64,000 nucleotides of DNA from Sebastes aleutianus. Taxonomy: Eukaryota; Chordata; Actinopteri; Perciformes; Sebastidae. How positions within the stretch are numbered: the first letter of the stretch is position 1; each line of letters begins with the position of its first letter. The stretch spans positions 18,821,990-18,885,989 of the forward strand of contig CAKAKS010000066.1 in the NCBI GenBank assembly GCA_916700875.1. The letters run 5' to 3'. The position numbers were made by a program, and so were the translations under genes. Under the pieces are notes generated by a model that was not told the DNA's origin, ran no database searches, and worked only from the letters and a program-made list of their open reading frames with translations. Shown in pieces: positions 11,801 through 26,800 of the stretch.

Positions 11801-14800
11801 GTCCCAACCCCCACTAGGGGTCGCCAAAGCTTCACAGGGTTCTTCTGTTTTAAGGGGTGTAAGACAACTTTTTTTTTTTTTAAATATACAGTTTGGATTA
11901 TTATTTAAGATATAAACAGGTTAAGGGCAAAGTGAAGACCTGAACACAAGCTATATTCACAGAGCCTCTCCTCTCTGCTAAACAGCCTCGTCCTGCATTA
12001 GACAAGCAGTTAAAACAACCAAAGAGCTAATAGAACAAAGGCCAAGCTTCAGGGAGAGAAAACACTGAATTTGTCAAAAGAAAAGCGTATTAAATATGCA
12101 TGATTATTAAAAATAAAAGAAAATACATAATAGAGACAAAGAATTGTATTAAAAGTTTCTCAAAATCTGTGATTCAATATTCACTGGAAATAATCTGCTC
12201 AAAATTCATCCAAATCGCTAATTTTACACAAACTTCCTGCAGTTATTGCGTTCACTATTTGGGATAATTGTACAGTTTATCAGTTGTTCTGTACTGTTAT
12301 TATTATGTACTGAATATAATATGAAATATCCATAAAATATGTCACTTAGTCAGGGGTCGTCAGTTTACTGAATGATAGAAAAGGGTTCCCTTAAGGGAAA
12401 AGGTTGAGAACCTCTGTTCTAGATTTTGAAGAAAACAAACAGGACAATGTCTGATGCAGTATATTTTCTTCAGAATATACATTTACAGTTCAGTGACAGT
12501 GGCACTCAGCATTTACTCTTTATCCAAACTGGTATGTGCTGACATCAACTGGATGCTTTGCTTGGCAGTAAGGGTAGAAGCAATGTGAGCATTTAAGTCT
12601 CATCAAAACCCCTTATATTGTAAAATTTCATCTCATTAAGTAAACAATATAACGTCAAACAGGCTCAATAATGCTAGTATGCACTAGAACCTACCTGTAC
12701 TGAAACTGGCTCTTTCAGGTTGTAGCCCTCGACAATCTGCTCTTTCTTGTAATGGTCGATGATGTCATCAACACTGCCAGTGAGAGAGAGAGAGAGCAAA
12801 CAAGATGCAGCACATCATCAACTGCTAGTCAACATACACATCACAGGCTTCCTACGACTTCACAAATGCTACAATTAGCATATCATTTATCTTGATATTA
12901 TATATTATACATTGCCAGACGTACCTGTTGTAGTACCTCCCCCCCATCATGTACTGATTGTTGGGGGTGGGGGAGATCTTAAACCTTTGGATGTTTTCAT
13001 TGGTGCGAAAAAAGAGGGAGTAGTCCCCAGGTGTGTTGTCTGATGGTCGGACTAGAAAACTGCACACCTGGCCAACTATGAAAAGAGAAGGGGGGCGGGG
13101 GAGGGGCAGAGTGAGGGAGAGAAAGGTTTTAGTGCATCCTCAGCATTATATTTTGATGAATGAACTCTGATGTTCACAACTGATTTCTGACAAGTAGAAT
13201 GCACGATAACATCACAAGTGATTAATAATGTTGGTGAAATGAAAGGCAAAGAGGAATGGTACCTGTCATCAGCAGGTTGTAGGCCTCTTGCTTGGTGATC
13301 TTTCCGTGATACCAGCTGTTCAGCAGATCGAACGATAGCAACAGGAGAAAGAGGTGCAGACAAAAAAAATTAGCTTGATCAACAAAATGCAGACATTCAG
13401 TAGAACCTACTGCAACAACACCGTCTCTAAACACAGGAATCTTAAATTACTGACATTGCTATTGGGGAAATTCATCTGATGTTCCCAAAATTAATATATC
13501 ACATGTGCCCTTTCATCTACTATGTATTGTCCAAAGGCGTTAAAAGAAAGAAACGCTTAGATGTGACCATAATTGAATTATGTATATCCTCTCACAGGAG
13601 CCTCATCCATTGGATCTGGCATGCTCAAGGTTGTTTTTTTAGGTAGAGTCACGAACTCAGTCAAATGTAAGACTTGCCAAAGGTTAGGAGACAATAATGA
13701 CTCATACTGTAAACAATGTGCTGTCATGCTATTCTTAAGGACAAAGCAAACTAGGTTGTGTGAATGGAGGCAAAGACATGGAAATAACAGGGTGGATATT
13801 ATCCTGTAATGATATGTTGTCTAACAGTATAAAAGAAGCAAACACTTTCACAAAATGAAGTTGACTAAGAAGTCGCTGCATCATAGAGAATCGTATCTAA
13901 TGAGAAAAGTACGATGCATGTGAACCTTTACATCCTGCTTTGAACTTTTCCAATTGATCAGATATTGGACACTAAGAAAAGTGAGTTCAGTGCAACACAA
14001 CTTACGCTTTTCCCTCATGTGGATCCTCCTCCCGCCCCTGAAAAAGATCAGAAACAGATATCTGTCAAGACACCAACTCTAATAGACCAATGACGGCAGT
14101 CTTTATGACGTCTATGGACTGTTATGCTGTATATTCATACATCATTTCACTTCTGTTTCAGCCCTACACAGAGCTTACTGCGCAGATGGCACTAATAATT
14201 CTGTCTTGATTCCATATCTTTGATGTTTTGATATACATCTTCTAAAAAACATAGATACAGCCTTCACATCTTGTGCTGTACTTACCACCTCCTCCACCAG
14301 ATCCTCCACAATGAGGCCCTGCTCCTCTGTGCGAACATTGGTCACCCACATCCAGCCATCATCCAGTTCATTGTGAACAATAAACATGTCCCCTTTCAGG
14401 AAGCTGGAGATACAAGTAAGTCAAAATGGGCATTAAGAGAAAGGGATAACACTGGGACTAATTGTATGAAAAAGGCAAAAATAAAGACATATATGAAACA
14501 CACTGTAAACTCTGCTGTACACAGGTTGTTATAATATGACACCATCTCTCGCTCCATCAAGGCATTGTCATCTGGATGATGTGAAACTGAAGTGTCTATC
14601 TATTTTGTGTCCATTGTAATACCAGAGTATTACCAGCAGGTGTCTCCTCTGACTCATAACATTAGAAGTAAATATTGCATGTCTATCTACTCCGCTAAGC
14701 CAGTGGCTCCCTGGCAGACTTCGGGGTTGAGGTTGACTTCAGACAGATGTTTATCAGATTTAGGAAATCAGGGATAGCTGGGATCATCAGTAAGTGTGCC

Positions 14801-17800
14801 TACTGCAGCTTAATGACAGGGACAAGACTGATTTTCATTAACAAGTCAGATGATGTGCTTTCCAGGCTGCTGTGAGAGGAAGAGCAGGCCTGGGACATGC
14901 CTCTTTGGGAGCAATACAATCAAATACTATATTGTCAAGCCCAGGAAATCCTCGTGGCTTGTCTGTATCGCAAAGATTATGGGTCATATTTACAGTATCA
15001 GAGTAGTGACTGGTTGGATATGAAAATGTTACGCTACAAGTATAACACAAGAAAGTCTCTTTTTATACAGATACGTACCTGATCTCATCAGTATCTGGCA
15101 CTTTGGTGTATGGAAGTATGGCCCTGACTCTCCTCCTGTCTTCTACAGGCTGTGAACACAAATGAATAAAACTCTCATTCTTAGCCTTGACCTTCCAAAA
15201 CCACATCCATGTTAAATCCCCCCAATTATTCCACAAAATCAAGTATTCTACTACAACTCCCTCTGGGAGATATCACACTCAGCAAAAAAAGATAATTAGC
15301 ATTAGCTGGAGCTTTGCCTTAAACAGTTCTGAATACCGCCTGAAGGCAAAAGCAAAACGGGAAAAGGAAGACGTGAAAATAATACTCCCCTCGTACATCG
15401 AGCAAGTGGCTGAATAAAGGAATCGAGGTTGACTTGTTTTGACTTTTTTCCCCATTCATTTTTCAACTCTCAAACATTTTATCAGGTTTAAGTACATTAA
15501 CTGGACAACATTTCAGGAGATTAGGTTTTGTTTTGCATACCTTACTGTTGACTGACACTGTTTTTGCATGCATTTTGCATATTTAAATAGTTTGAATTTA
15601 GTTTTGCTAGATCTCTGGGGAAAGGTCTTTCATATTCCATTTCAAACAGCATAAGAGACTAATTCACTTAGTCAAGAGTGACCCAATGCTAAAAACAAGA
15701 AGCTGACAATCACATTTTGATCAAAATGCTACCACCAAGCTATAAAAATGTCTATTTTCAAAAAAGCAAACCACATTAATGAATTCAATCAAACAGAAAA
15801 AAACAAGATGCTTACATTATGTATAGTCTTTAAAATGAAACAGAAAGAGAATATTCAATATTACACAATTTCCGCTCAAATCTGACACCCTTAACTTCCT
15901 GGGAGTACCTCATATTATTTAAACAAGGTGTATTTCGCAATATTTAGCAGGGGAAACAAAATAAATATCAAGTAATGTCATGTCACACAAGCAATGAGAG
16001 AGTTTACAATTATGTCAAATTTGAGGGAAGTGCTACAAAACTTCAAATATGCCAGAATTGACCTTTAAAATGTAGTATTTTGGAAGCTACTGTACTGTGT
16101 ACTCTCAGCCATGGAGTCAGTCTCACCTCTGGGGGCGCCACTGGCGATAGCAGTTTCTCTCCTTTTAGCAGGCAAGACACATAGCTGTAGTAACCAATCA
16201 GGTCTGATAGAGAAGAGAACCGCCGCCCGCCAATGTAATAGTCCCCACACATGGCAATTATCCTGTTGAGAGAAAACACAACAATGATAAAAGACTGTGC
16301 AGTTATTTTTAAATACAGGCTAATCGCTGTGCTGTGAAAGAAATAGAAAATGTTCAACATTGATTCATTTGAGAGTGAAATTATCTATCTGGACTGCGTC
16401 AACATTGTTTTTCATCAGTGCTCCTACACTGCAGATGAAACATAGCACAAGATATAACAAAAGACTAAGCACAATCCTTATACAGAAATAGTGAATATAT
16501 ATCTAAAGAGGATTTATGAGAAAATCCCTACAGAGAATGATTACAATGGTATGATAAAAGTACTGCTCTAAACCATATCCCATTGCAGAGCCACTAATCC
16601 TAATTCTTTGCTCATCAGTTGAGTGGACCTCTGATTGAGGGTTTATAATAAATGAAGCGATTACTCATTTGCTGTGTGCACAATCTGACGACATCAACCT
16701 TTTGAAGGTGTCACGCAATTAACCTTATGTTCATAATTCCCTTACAGGAGGGCTCCTTCCTTCCAGCATCAATGACATCATGGGTCCGCACTAAAGCAGT
16801 GTGAGTGAAGGAGATGATGTCATTGTTACTTAATTAGAGAAGTGCATTTTAGGGAGAAAATGTCTGCGATTTCTCACAGAGCACAAACATTTTTGCTCTC
16901 TAAGATGTAAAATTAGGACTAGCAGATCAAACATGAGCAGTAGAGTAGTTGTAGTAGTATTTTAGCCTACTTACAGGTGCATCAAACAGGTATACATTAC
17001 ACGCCCACATCATGTCTTTAAGCACTTACAGTTAGTATTAAATACACACCAGGGAACCTGGGTGCTACCTGTAAATGCAAAATGGTATACTCAGTAGCCT
17101 GCTTATTGATCTCTAATGAATACTTCCACTTCATCACATCCCATCTTCAAGTAAGTCACTCTAAAAAAGCAACAAAAAAATGAAGTAGAAGATTGTTTAC
17201 CCTTGATCGGAAAGAGCATATCTCCACCTTTTATGTGTGAGCTGCAGGGTAAATGTATCCTCATACTGATTATAACGTGTCCATTGCAGGGGAGGACAGA
17301 CTGTAATGCCTAATCTGTTTTGTTTTATCGACTACAGGGTTGTTTAATACCCCAAGGTATTGTTGCTAGACGAGAAGTGTGCTGTCTTCATTCTTTTACT
17401 TCGGGTCCACCCACACACATTCAGGTCCACCCACACACATTCAGGTCCACCCATACACAGAAGTGTTCTGCGTCACACAAGCACACACACATGCAGAGTC
17501 ATGGGGTTCAGCAAACATCTAAGTGTGCAAGCTGATATGCATTATAAAAACAGTTTAAATGTCTGTGACACAAATACGATGAAGTGGTTTACCATGGCAT
17601 GACATGGCACCAGAAACCACTTTTCAAAACCTAAACGTTCTCACTTCGGTATCGGCTCATCTCTGCGGTCGATCTTTCACTGCAGTGTCTGTGGCTCTCT
17701 GCCCTTTTGGTTAGCAGGTAATGAATAACTTCTGTAGTTCCCCTATCCTTATCTCATGCTTGAGGGTGGCATGCAGCCTTATTGTGAGATGCAATAGTAT

Positions 17801-20800
17801 TGGTATATTTCACCTACTAAAAGGGTTCTATGGAGAATAGAGGTGCAACAGTTCGAGTTCGAAACTATTCTAATTTTTCCACCCACAGAGCTCTCAGTGG
17901 TGGGGTGTTAGCAACGCCATGCTACCAGGTTAGCTATAACATGGTTAGAGGTCAATTCATGTTTGGAACTATTCTGGTTTCCCAGCAATGGATACAAAGT
18001 TGTTCATTGGACAAACATTTCGTCAGCATTGTCATAGGCCAAGTCAGGTCAGGTAAGGTTACATCTCTGAAAATAGCTACTACAAAACATGCTAAATAAT
18101 TTGCAATGGGAACCACCTGAATGTGTCGATGCAAAAAGCCTACTTCTCCCTAAGGCATTTAGGAAGGCTCTTGCTGCAGATTCAGACTGGGCCTGTCACT
18201 GAGATGTTATGTCTGCTTGTTGCATGCACTCCGTCATACCTGAAATGGTTGACCACGTTGGTCACACTGAGGAAAGACAGGACAAAGGAACCGGGCCGGC
18301 GGTCACTCTCCCTGATGAGGTAGCTGCCAGGGTTCCGGGCCTGGCGCAGCCGCTCCTCAGCAATGGTTCGGTCTAGCTTGCCATGGTACCACCTGAGACA
18401 GACAGACAAGGAGGAAATGATTAGGAGGGGGGTGGGCAGATGGTGCGTTAGGCCAAACTATATTGAGATGCAAATGAAACTGTTAATAAAACGTATAAGC
18501 CTGTTAAGCAGGGAAGTACACATTTCTGTTTAGCATTAAAATACACCATAAATAAATAAAATGCTGAGCAAAATGGCTGAAAATGTTAACACAATAAAAA
18601 ACACATCATGCAATAACAACATTCATTACAATACATTCTATGTCATTTCTTTTAAAATGTTAAATTTATCAAAATAAAAGAAACCACTTACAACTAATAC
18701 AAGAATTGTGGCAATACAACCAACAACCTCCTGAGGTAAACATGAGAGAAGGATGTGATATTTTTTTTTAGAGGCCAACAGACTTCGGAAACATGCAAGT
18801 AAGATACGTAAATTAAATCTGAAAAATTGAGCCTAAAACATAACATGTTCAAGAGAATGTCACTTTGAGGACACAGTGCCTCTCTTATCAAGCATTTTCT
18901 AATAATATAGAGCACCACAATCATTTTGAGTTTTCCACAGTCCAGTTTTAAGAAATAACCAGAAATAAAAAATTGTATAAGATCACAATCACAAATCATA
19001 ATATTACAGAATCGCAAAACTTGAATCATAATAGAGATCAGACAAGCGCCTTCATCAGGTTACTTAATGTCATGTGTTCTATTTAATCCATTTCCACTTT
19101 CACCTTGAGAGCACAGTGCTTCAAAACAGTTCTGGAAACTTGGTGAGGGAAATAAGTAAACAATTAAATGATCGAGCAAATAATTATTGACAGACTGATT
19201 GAAAATGAAAGCAATATCAATATGAAGCTCGAATGAATTCTGCTACCTTCTTTCATGAGAGTACAACCCAGACAGAATGAGCAGGCCATGTATTCTTAAA
19301 CAAATGGGAATCCAAAAGCTTTTATTTTAGAGTTTCCAGCACACCATTAAAGTCTTGCTGCTTTCTGAATTCAACAGAAGCCTCAGGAACAACACTGGTT
19401 AAAATTTCAGCAGGTGAGGCTGAACTTGACTGGGCCTTGCCAGCTGGGGTAAAAAATTAACACGCTTTTCCAAATTTAGGCCACTGGTGCCTCTCGGAGC
19501 GGAAGGCAGTGACTGGAAAAAACATCCAGCGGTGAGAAGATGAATGAGGTGCTGCAGTAGCTCTTTTCACAGGAGACCTAAAGGGCTCCCATCTGGTTTA
19601 GGTGAGTAAAGGTCTCTAGTTGTAAAGCAAACGTGGTGAAGTCTGCTATCATGGAGTAAGCTGGAGAAGGCTCGCCGAAGAGGAGGGGAGAGTTAGGTGT
19701 CTGTGAGTGGGCTTTGGGTGATAAGAGAATTGAAGAGGGCCACTGAGGGCAGTTGCAGAGTAGGGCCAAGCAGTGCTTAAAGGGCTGAGGAAGATGGCGG
19801 GAATAACACTGAAGGAGAAGGGAACAGTGAAGAGGCAAAAGGTAGATCGCTACAAAAGAAGAATGGCAGAAAGCAAAGCTGGGCACACCATCCTACAAGC
19901 CAAACTAACCAGGTTCCACAGCATAATATGATTTAAGTAGTTTATGCCCCCACAAAAACATACACATGACCCATTATATCCTGTATATAGTGGCATTAAA
20001 GCCAAATTAAAGACATTTGGGATACAAACTCCTACTGCCACTAATCCTGAACCAGGCCTTAGGTCTCAAAACCAAATTACCCGAACCACAACGTCTACAA
20101 AAACATTCAACGGTCAAAACTAGCCACAACACAACAGGAAAAACAATGTGAGGGCTAGTTACTGTTTCTATTGCTTTCAGCCATTCTGAACAACCAAACA
20201 GGGGGAGCAACCAGTGTCAGGGCTGCAACTGGGTGACTGGCAAGGCACAAGACTACATGGATCATGATGGACAGGAAGATGCTGGTTTGTAACCAGGGCC
20301 TCTCCTTTCTGTCTGTTATGTTTACCAACTCCAAAACCCACTTCTGATTTACTAGCACCAATTCAAGACATTTTTAGAGAGTGTGGTATATTTAACAGGC
20401 ACACCCATAGATCACCACTAAATGTCCAGAACAAAAAACCCTCAGGAAAACAACTATTAACACTGTGCCAGACATCAATCTAAGTAGCTATCCATACACA
20501 CAGCTATACACAAAAGGCCCTATTTCTGTAGTGCATGCAGCACTCAGGCAGTTTGGTATTTGACCTTAAAATATATATTTTTTTAAATCTCTACAGCCAT
20601 CTGAATGCAGAAGGAACATACATATATATATATAATACATAATATATATATATATACATATATGTTAATAAATCTGCAGCCTCTGATTGGAGATGTGCCG
20701 CACCAAAGCGCTGCTACAAAATAACCCCATGTCTCTACAAATGTCAGATGGGTCCGTTATAATGGATAGCGCCGGTAACTAATCCTGTGTATCACAGCCT

Positions 20801-23800
20801 CCTTTCCTTTTTTACAAAAAAAATCTGCATTTCATGTTTTATTCTTGAAATGATTAAAAGGCAAAGTCTGCATTACATTTTTAGATTTGATATAACCATT
20901 TGCAACATGAAATACGGTAGAACTATGATTGAAAGAGCATTGGATTGATGCAATCATATAAACTGCTTCACCAAACATTTTTGTATTATTCGTTTATGTC
21001 ATCCTTGTACTATTTTTACAAACAAGCAGAAAAAAAACCACATCATTTGCCTAGCTGCAGATAGGCGGTGCTGCACCATGCCGCTCTGCACCATCCAGAA
21101 AACAACATAATTTCCTGGATAGGCCGATTTTTCATTTGTTCAGCTGTTGTCATCATGCGTCACTGTGATTGGCACCGCTGTTTCAGAGTAATGAGAACAG
21201 CGATGTGACTGGCTGAGTATTTATTAACCACCACACCCTCAAATCTATATTCACCTTCACCCTAGCAGCGCAAACCAGGCACCTATAAACAACCAACAGC
21301 ACCCACACCAACACATGCAAGGGGGCACGGTGGTTTATATATACAAGCAAATGTGCAAACTACAAATTCTGTGTTTTTTATTACATTTGTTATGTGTCAC
21401 ATCACCTTGGGCCTTTGGTATCCCACAACAAGTACACCAGACCCGTTGGCTGTAGTTTTTGATAACATATTTATATTTTGTAGAGATTTTTCAATTCAAA
21501 TTTTAAAAATGAAACCATTCATCCAGGTTGTCTGCCTTAGGCAGCCCAATGAGGTGGGTCCTAGCCTCACTCCAGTAAAACTGTGGCTCAGTCTACTGTT
21601 TTGACTATCATATACTTGAAACTTCTTCGGCTACAGTCATGCACTTTTATAGAGGGAGGCTATGCTAATGCAGCAAAATGTTGATTCAAACTGATAAACT
21701 CCCCGAGGCTGTGCATCGTGCTGCCAGACAGCCAGCCTGCTGCTGCTGCTGTGGGTAAGGCTGTGGTACACACACGTCCAAGAACTGCATCAGCTAGCCT
21801 ATTTTGGGCTGTTTAAAGTTGCAGGCGAAAATATAAAAAAATAATAACGTGTGCTGTTCACTATTTTTAAAAGTTTTAAAGTGCAAGACTGTGAGGAACC
21901 CAACAGATTAGAAGGCAGAGGTGTAAAATAACTGAGACCATTGTTTTTGCATCAACCCTGTCACTTCAGTACTTTTAGTGCATTTCCATTTCTGGATTCT
22001 GACTCTGTAAGCCGTTATTACTCGTCTTCCCACCCACTCATCAAATGCAAATATCTAAAAAAAAAAAATAGCTATTAATCATAAAGTTTAGTAAAGGGTT
22101 AAGAAATTAAGAAATCACTACTGACATCATTCCACAAAACCAAGCAGAGAACTGGTACCAAGTCTCAAGTTGCCTAGCAAGCCTAAACCCATGGGTCACT
22201 ACCAAAAGATTATTTTGTAAACCAAGGAGTAAGTTCTTGATTCAAACAAGAAATAATCAAACTAGGGTCAAATGTGGTGGTGACATTAACATAAATGATT
22301 CATAAAAATTGGGACTAAGATTAGAAAATATGAACAAGTAAACTAGAATGATACTTAGTATCTTACTTCATCAAAAATAGGCTGACTATGTAGAAGGTTT
22401 CTGACAGGAAGTCATTAAATAGCCTTCCACCCCCGCATTAAACCACTGACTTCATGTTGAAGGTAACGGAAAGTTCAAAATAAAAATATCGACTATTAAT
22501 AGTATCGGCAGCCTTACAATCAGCTCCTTGAAATGCATCCTAACTGTTTTGCTCACCTGCTGTTTCCTTAGTTTAAATGCTTGGTTCATAAATGTTTCAA
22601 AGACACAGAGCTGAAATTTACAAATATGGAATACTGTTCTTCCCTGAATGTTGCCTTTGCTATATGACTGAGAGGTAATTAATTAACTATGTACAGTTGA
22701 TAAAATGGGCCCATGCTGACCTCTGTACACTGTTGAACAATACAGGGACTATCAAAGAAGAAAACTCTCCATTTGTATTGTTTTTTCCACCATAGAAATA
22801 ACAAGCAACTTATTCCAAGTGTGGATGAAAAAGGATATTTGTTTGCATTATGCACTGAAGCCAAGACTCAATACAAAACAGTGCTTTGTTTTAGTGCAGG
22901 ATGCAAGGGAGCTTCAGTTTGTGCTCAAACTCAGCAACAGGCGAGTTTACAAATTAAATGTTAAACAGCAGAGACAATATATTTGTTTGTCACCTACCAT
23001 ATTTTACTGTTATAGCTCTGGCTTTAGGCAGACATGAACAATAAACAGCTTGTTGCCATCATTTAATTACTGAATCCTGCTCCTGTAGGACCTGTAACTC
23101 AAATATACACAGAGTGAAATACAGACCTTGTTAAGCAGGTGCATAAACTGCATAAGCCAGTCTTGTTTCTCAGGTGTATTTTAATAACTTAATAACTTTT
23201 TTTTATTTTTCACATACATACATAAAATTTGACCTCTGCATTTGACCCAATCTAAGCATTTTAGGAGCAGTGGGCTGCTGTGAAGCACCCGGGGAGCAAC
23301 TTGGGGTTCGATGTCAATGGGGATTGAACCGCCAACCTTGAGATTAAAGGACCACCTGCTCTATCCACTGAGCCACAGTCGCCCCACCCCACCACACCAC
23401 ACCACACCACCCACAGTACTGATTTACACGCTGGGCGAGGCTGCATTGCTGTTTTTTGTTTTAGGCTGTTGTTCATCACACAAAAACATAAATTAAATAG
23501 CTACGGTATTCCTCTTTTACTTCACCTCTGTACGCTATGTTTTATGCGTCGCCATAGTAACCTCAGCCATGTGGATTTGTTGTTGTGCAGTGCCTTCAGG
23601 TAATCTGCATTATTTACATAGCCTGGTTGATTTAATTTGTCGTACATCTAACACGGACACCCCTAATGTCCTGGTGTCTGCACCTTCAGGAGAGAGTCAG
23701 AATAAAATGTGGTATAAGTATTTTAAATTTTGTGAAATTTTAGATGCTTTGCACTGTACATCACACCTATAAAAGGCAAAACCAATTTAGATCAAGTTTA

Positions 23801-26800
23801 CTGCAGTTTTATACATGAGCTATAATAATCAATTCTCAAATTAGACTGCCCATGATGGCATGAGAAGTGAGTGAGAGACTAGGCAGCAAGGGTGTTATGA
23901 ATAAACAGGCTATGAGCACAAGCCATGACAGCAGTGATAGGATACAGTGCTACTATCAGCTTGAGGAATGCCCAGTCATGTCAGGACATGTCCTTGTTCT
24001 CTCCTCTGTGGACGCTCAACTCAGGATAAAAAGGCATTCATCTTTCTGCTTCCAGTTCCCGCACAGTCAACTAAAACAGATTAACTGATACAAATTGATA
24101 TATTAAGTGCGCACAGATCTTAATGCATAGAATCGTGGCAACTCACATGCATGGAAAATGACTGTTTTCTACACTAACCAAGTCACATCTACCCGTTAAT
24201 GACACCACACCAAAATATGTTTCAAACTGCTGAGAGGAGTGAGCAGGAGGAGTCGCTGACAATGTCATCCCTCACCACTCCAATGCTCTCATCCTGAATC
24301 TCACTTTCGGACAAGACAGCCATTTAGTCACTTCATTATGAGACAAGCGCCAAAGGCCATCCTTTCAGCTGTTCCTGTGAGCATACGAGTTACTTATATG
24401 CATAGTTCAGCTAATTGTGTCATGCTGTCAAGAACAATATTACTGCGCGCTGCTGAAATTGAACATGCCCGAGCCTAGTGAGCTTGGGCAACATGCCAAA
24501 TGTAGGGCTTAAAGCCCCTGCAAGCATGGCAGCATGATTTATTGTATACAGTCCTTCTGGCTATATTTTAAGGCTGAATGCCTTAAAAATATTGCATCAC
24601 AAGAGCTCTGACAAGACGGGAGTGACGTACTGTTTGTTTCACATAGACCGTCTCTGTGGTTTTCTCACATTTTATAGTGTTTGATTTGGAAAGAACAACC
24701 TGTGGAACCATGAAGCCACAGAAAGCACCAAGAGTGAACAGTGTAGTTTCGTTCTTACAACTGGAATAAGAGATATTTGAATTAGGGATCAATCTACAAG
24801 TGTCTGAGAGAAACTGCACAAAGATGACCAAATGCAAATATTTTGCAGAAAGAGAGAAGCGCTATTCCCACAAATTAATAAAGTAAAATACTTTACTTGA
24901 ATGAATATTTATTTAAATATTTTTTAAATTCTATAATCCTTTAAATCACGGTTTTATTTTAGAAATCAAATGGAACACAACTAGCCTAATTTGCGCTGCA
25001 ATTTCAGTGACTGCAAAAAAGAATATACAGTATGTGATATCATCAAACATGTATGTAATTGATGTTTTAATTAAAAAGGCAACAGCTGTTAAATACAGAC
25101 AGCAATATAAATGTGTCAATATAAATAAACTCAAGGAATGGCATACGCTGCTCACATTGCTTGGGTTATTAAGGTGCACCAAACTCATTATTATGGTGTT
25201 TTAGGACATGTCCACACGTACACGGTTATTTTTGTAAACCTTGCTCTTTCTATGTGTCTTGGCCTTTCATCCTCACCTACATTTTCAGAAAATCCGTTTT
25301 CAGTGTGGACGTGTAGACAGAGAAAACAGAGTTTTTGGCTTGTAACGTCAGAGTGTGCGCCATTATCTCCTTTGTGAGGCATCACTAATGAGGCAACATG
25401 TCATAAAACGGCGGCATAAATACATCCATGAGCGGATGGTGTAGCCAAATGACCTTGCTGACAGGACTTTTTACATGTTTACACATAAATGTACAGTTAC
25501 CCTTCCACTATATTGAGGAACAGAGGCATCAGAATGAGCTACGGAGGTCACTGTTACTCATCCAATGCAACACTCCCACGACACAGACCCCATCACTGGT
25601 GTGCGTGTGTGTGTGTGTGTGTGCGTGGCCCAACCTGCCCCCTGGCCTTGACAGCGTTTAATTGTGTTTTTGAGTTTTTCGTCTAGACGGAGATTTTTCT
25701 TTAAAACCATGCTTGTGTGGACTGGAATTTTGAGAACGAAGGTAGAAAAACACAGTATTCAAAAATACCTGTGTACGTTTGGACTAAGCCTAAGACAGCC
25801 CTGGAAGACAGCACTACCGGCATAAGCATGTTTTATACTCCCCATCGGAGGAATCGTTGCTAAAAAACAGTTCAGACATTTAAGCAATGACAAGCTATGG
25901 TTTGAAAAGGACACCAAGTCTTCGGAAACTCTTGTGCTCAAAATGAGGACACTGCATAATCTACTGACCAAAATCATTCAAGCGTAGCTATTTTTAAAAA
26001 GTAATGATACCCAGAGTATGTTGGGTAGGATGTAACCATTTAATAAGCCTTGGTTAATGGATACTGAAGTAGTTGTGCATTATGCATTAAATCTGAAGTA
26101 GGCGAGTTTGAAGCAAATATGATTAACAAAAAGTTATTTTTATAAAACAGTCGCTATATCCTGAAAGTAGTACATGAAACAGGTAACCTGAAAAAAATCA
26201 TGTGCCTCTGTGTCCTCCGGCGCTCCTAACGGCATCTGCAAGATTTCACAGACCGGAGGAAAACAGGCAATAAGAGCTGATCTGAGGTCTGCTGTCCATC
26301 TGCTGTCTATGAGAACAGGCTGTCAATCACTCGCAAACTCCGACCAAACGGTTAAACTAGGCAGCGCTGATCAAATATGAATTAATATTATGTTACGTTA
26401 ATGCCTATTTCTCGCCTCAAATGTTTTCAGAATCATCTTGTAGTGTACGGTTTAGCTGTAAAATGAGAACGTTTGTGACACCGCTGCCTTTGTGAAATCC
26501 GTTGAAGGAACGCCAAGTTCCGGTCACATGACCGGAGCACAGCCAATAGGAACGCTCTCTCTGAAATGATCTGTGATTGGTCAAAGTCTCTAGTCACAGG
26601 CTAAATTTTTTAAAGCCTGAAAACAGAGTCATGAGGAGGTGCAGAAGTCTAGTTTTCTCTCAGAACACTTGAATTACAATATGCTAAAAGGTTATTATGG
26701 AATTTTTGCCCAAGGATGCCAAAAATATACTGCCACTTTAAACTACAGTACTGTAAATATAAAATTTGAGTTTAATGGTGATTTCAGGTAAGCAAAGATT

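Noticed and set aside
17404..17463. CRISPR-like repeat pattern
   Set aside because: Three contiguous 20-bp units with no spacers, in a eukaryotic intron: a plain tandem repeat.
23310..23385. Possible tRNA gene on the minus strand
   Set aside because: A- and B-box-like blocks are present, but there is no complete cloverleaf or 3' acceptor strand, and the sequence continues into a SINE body.
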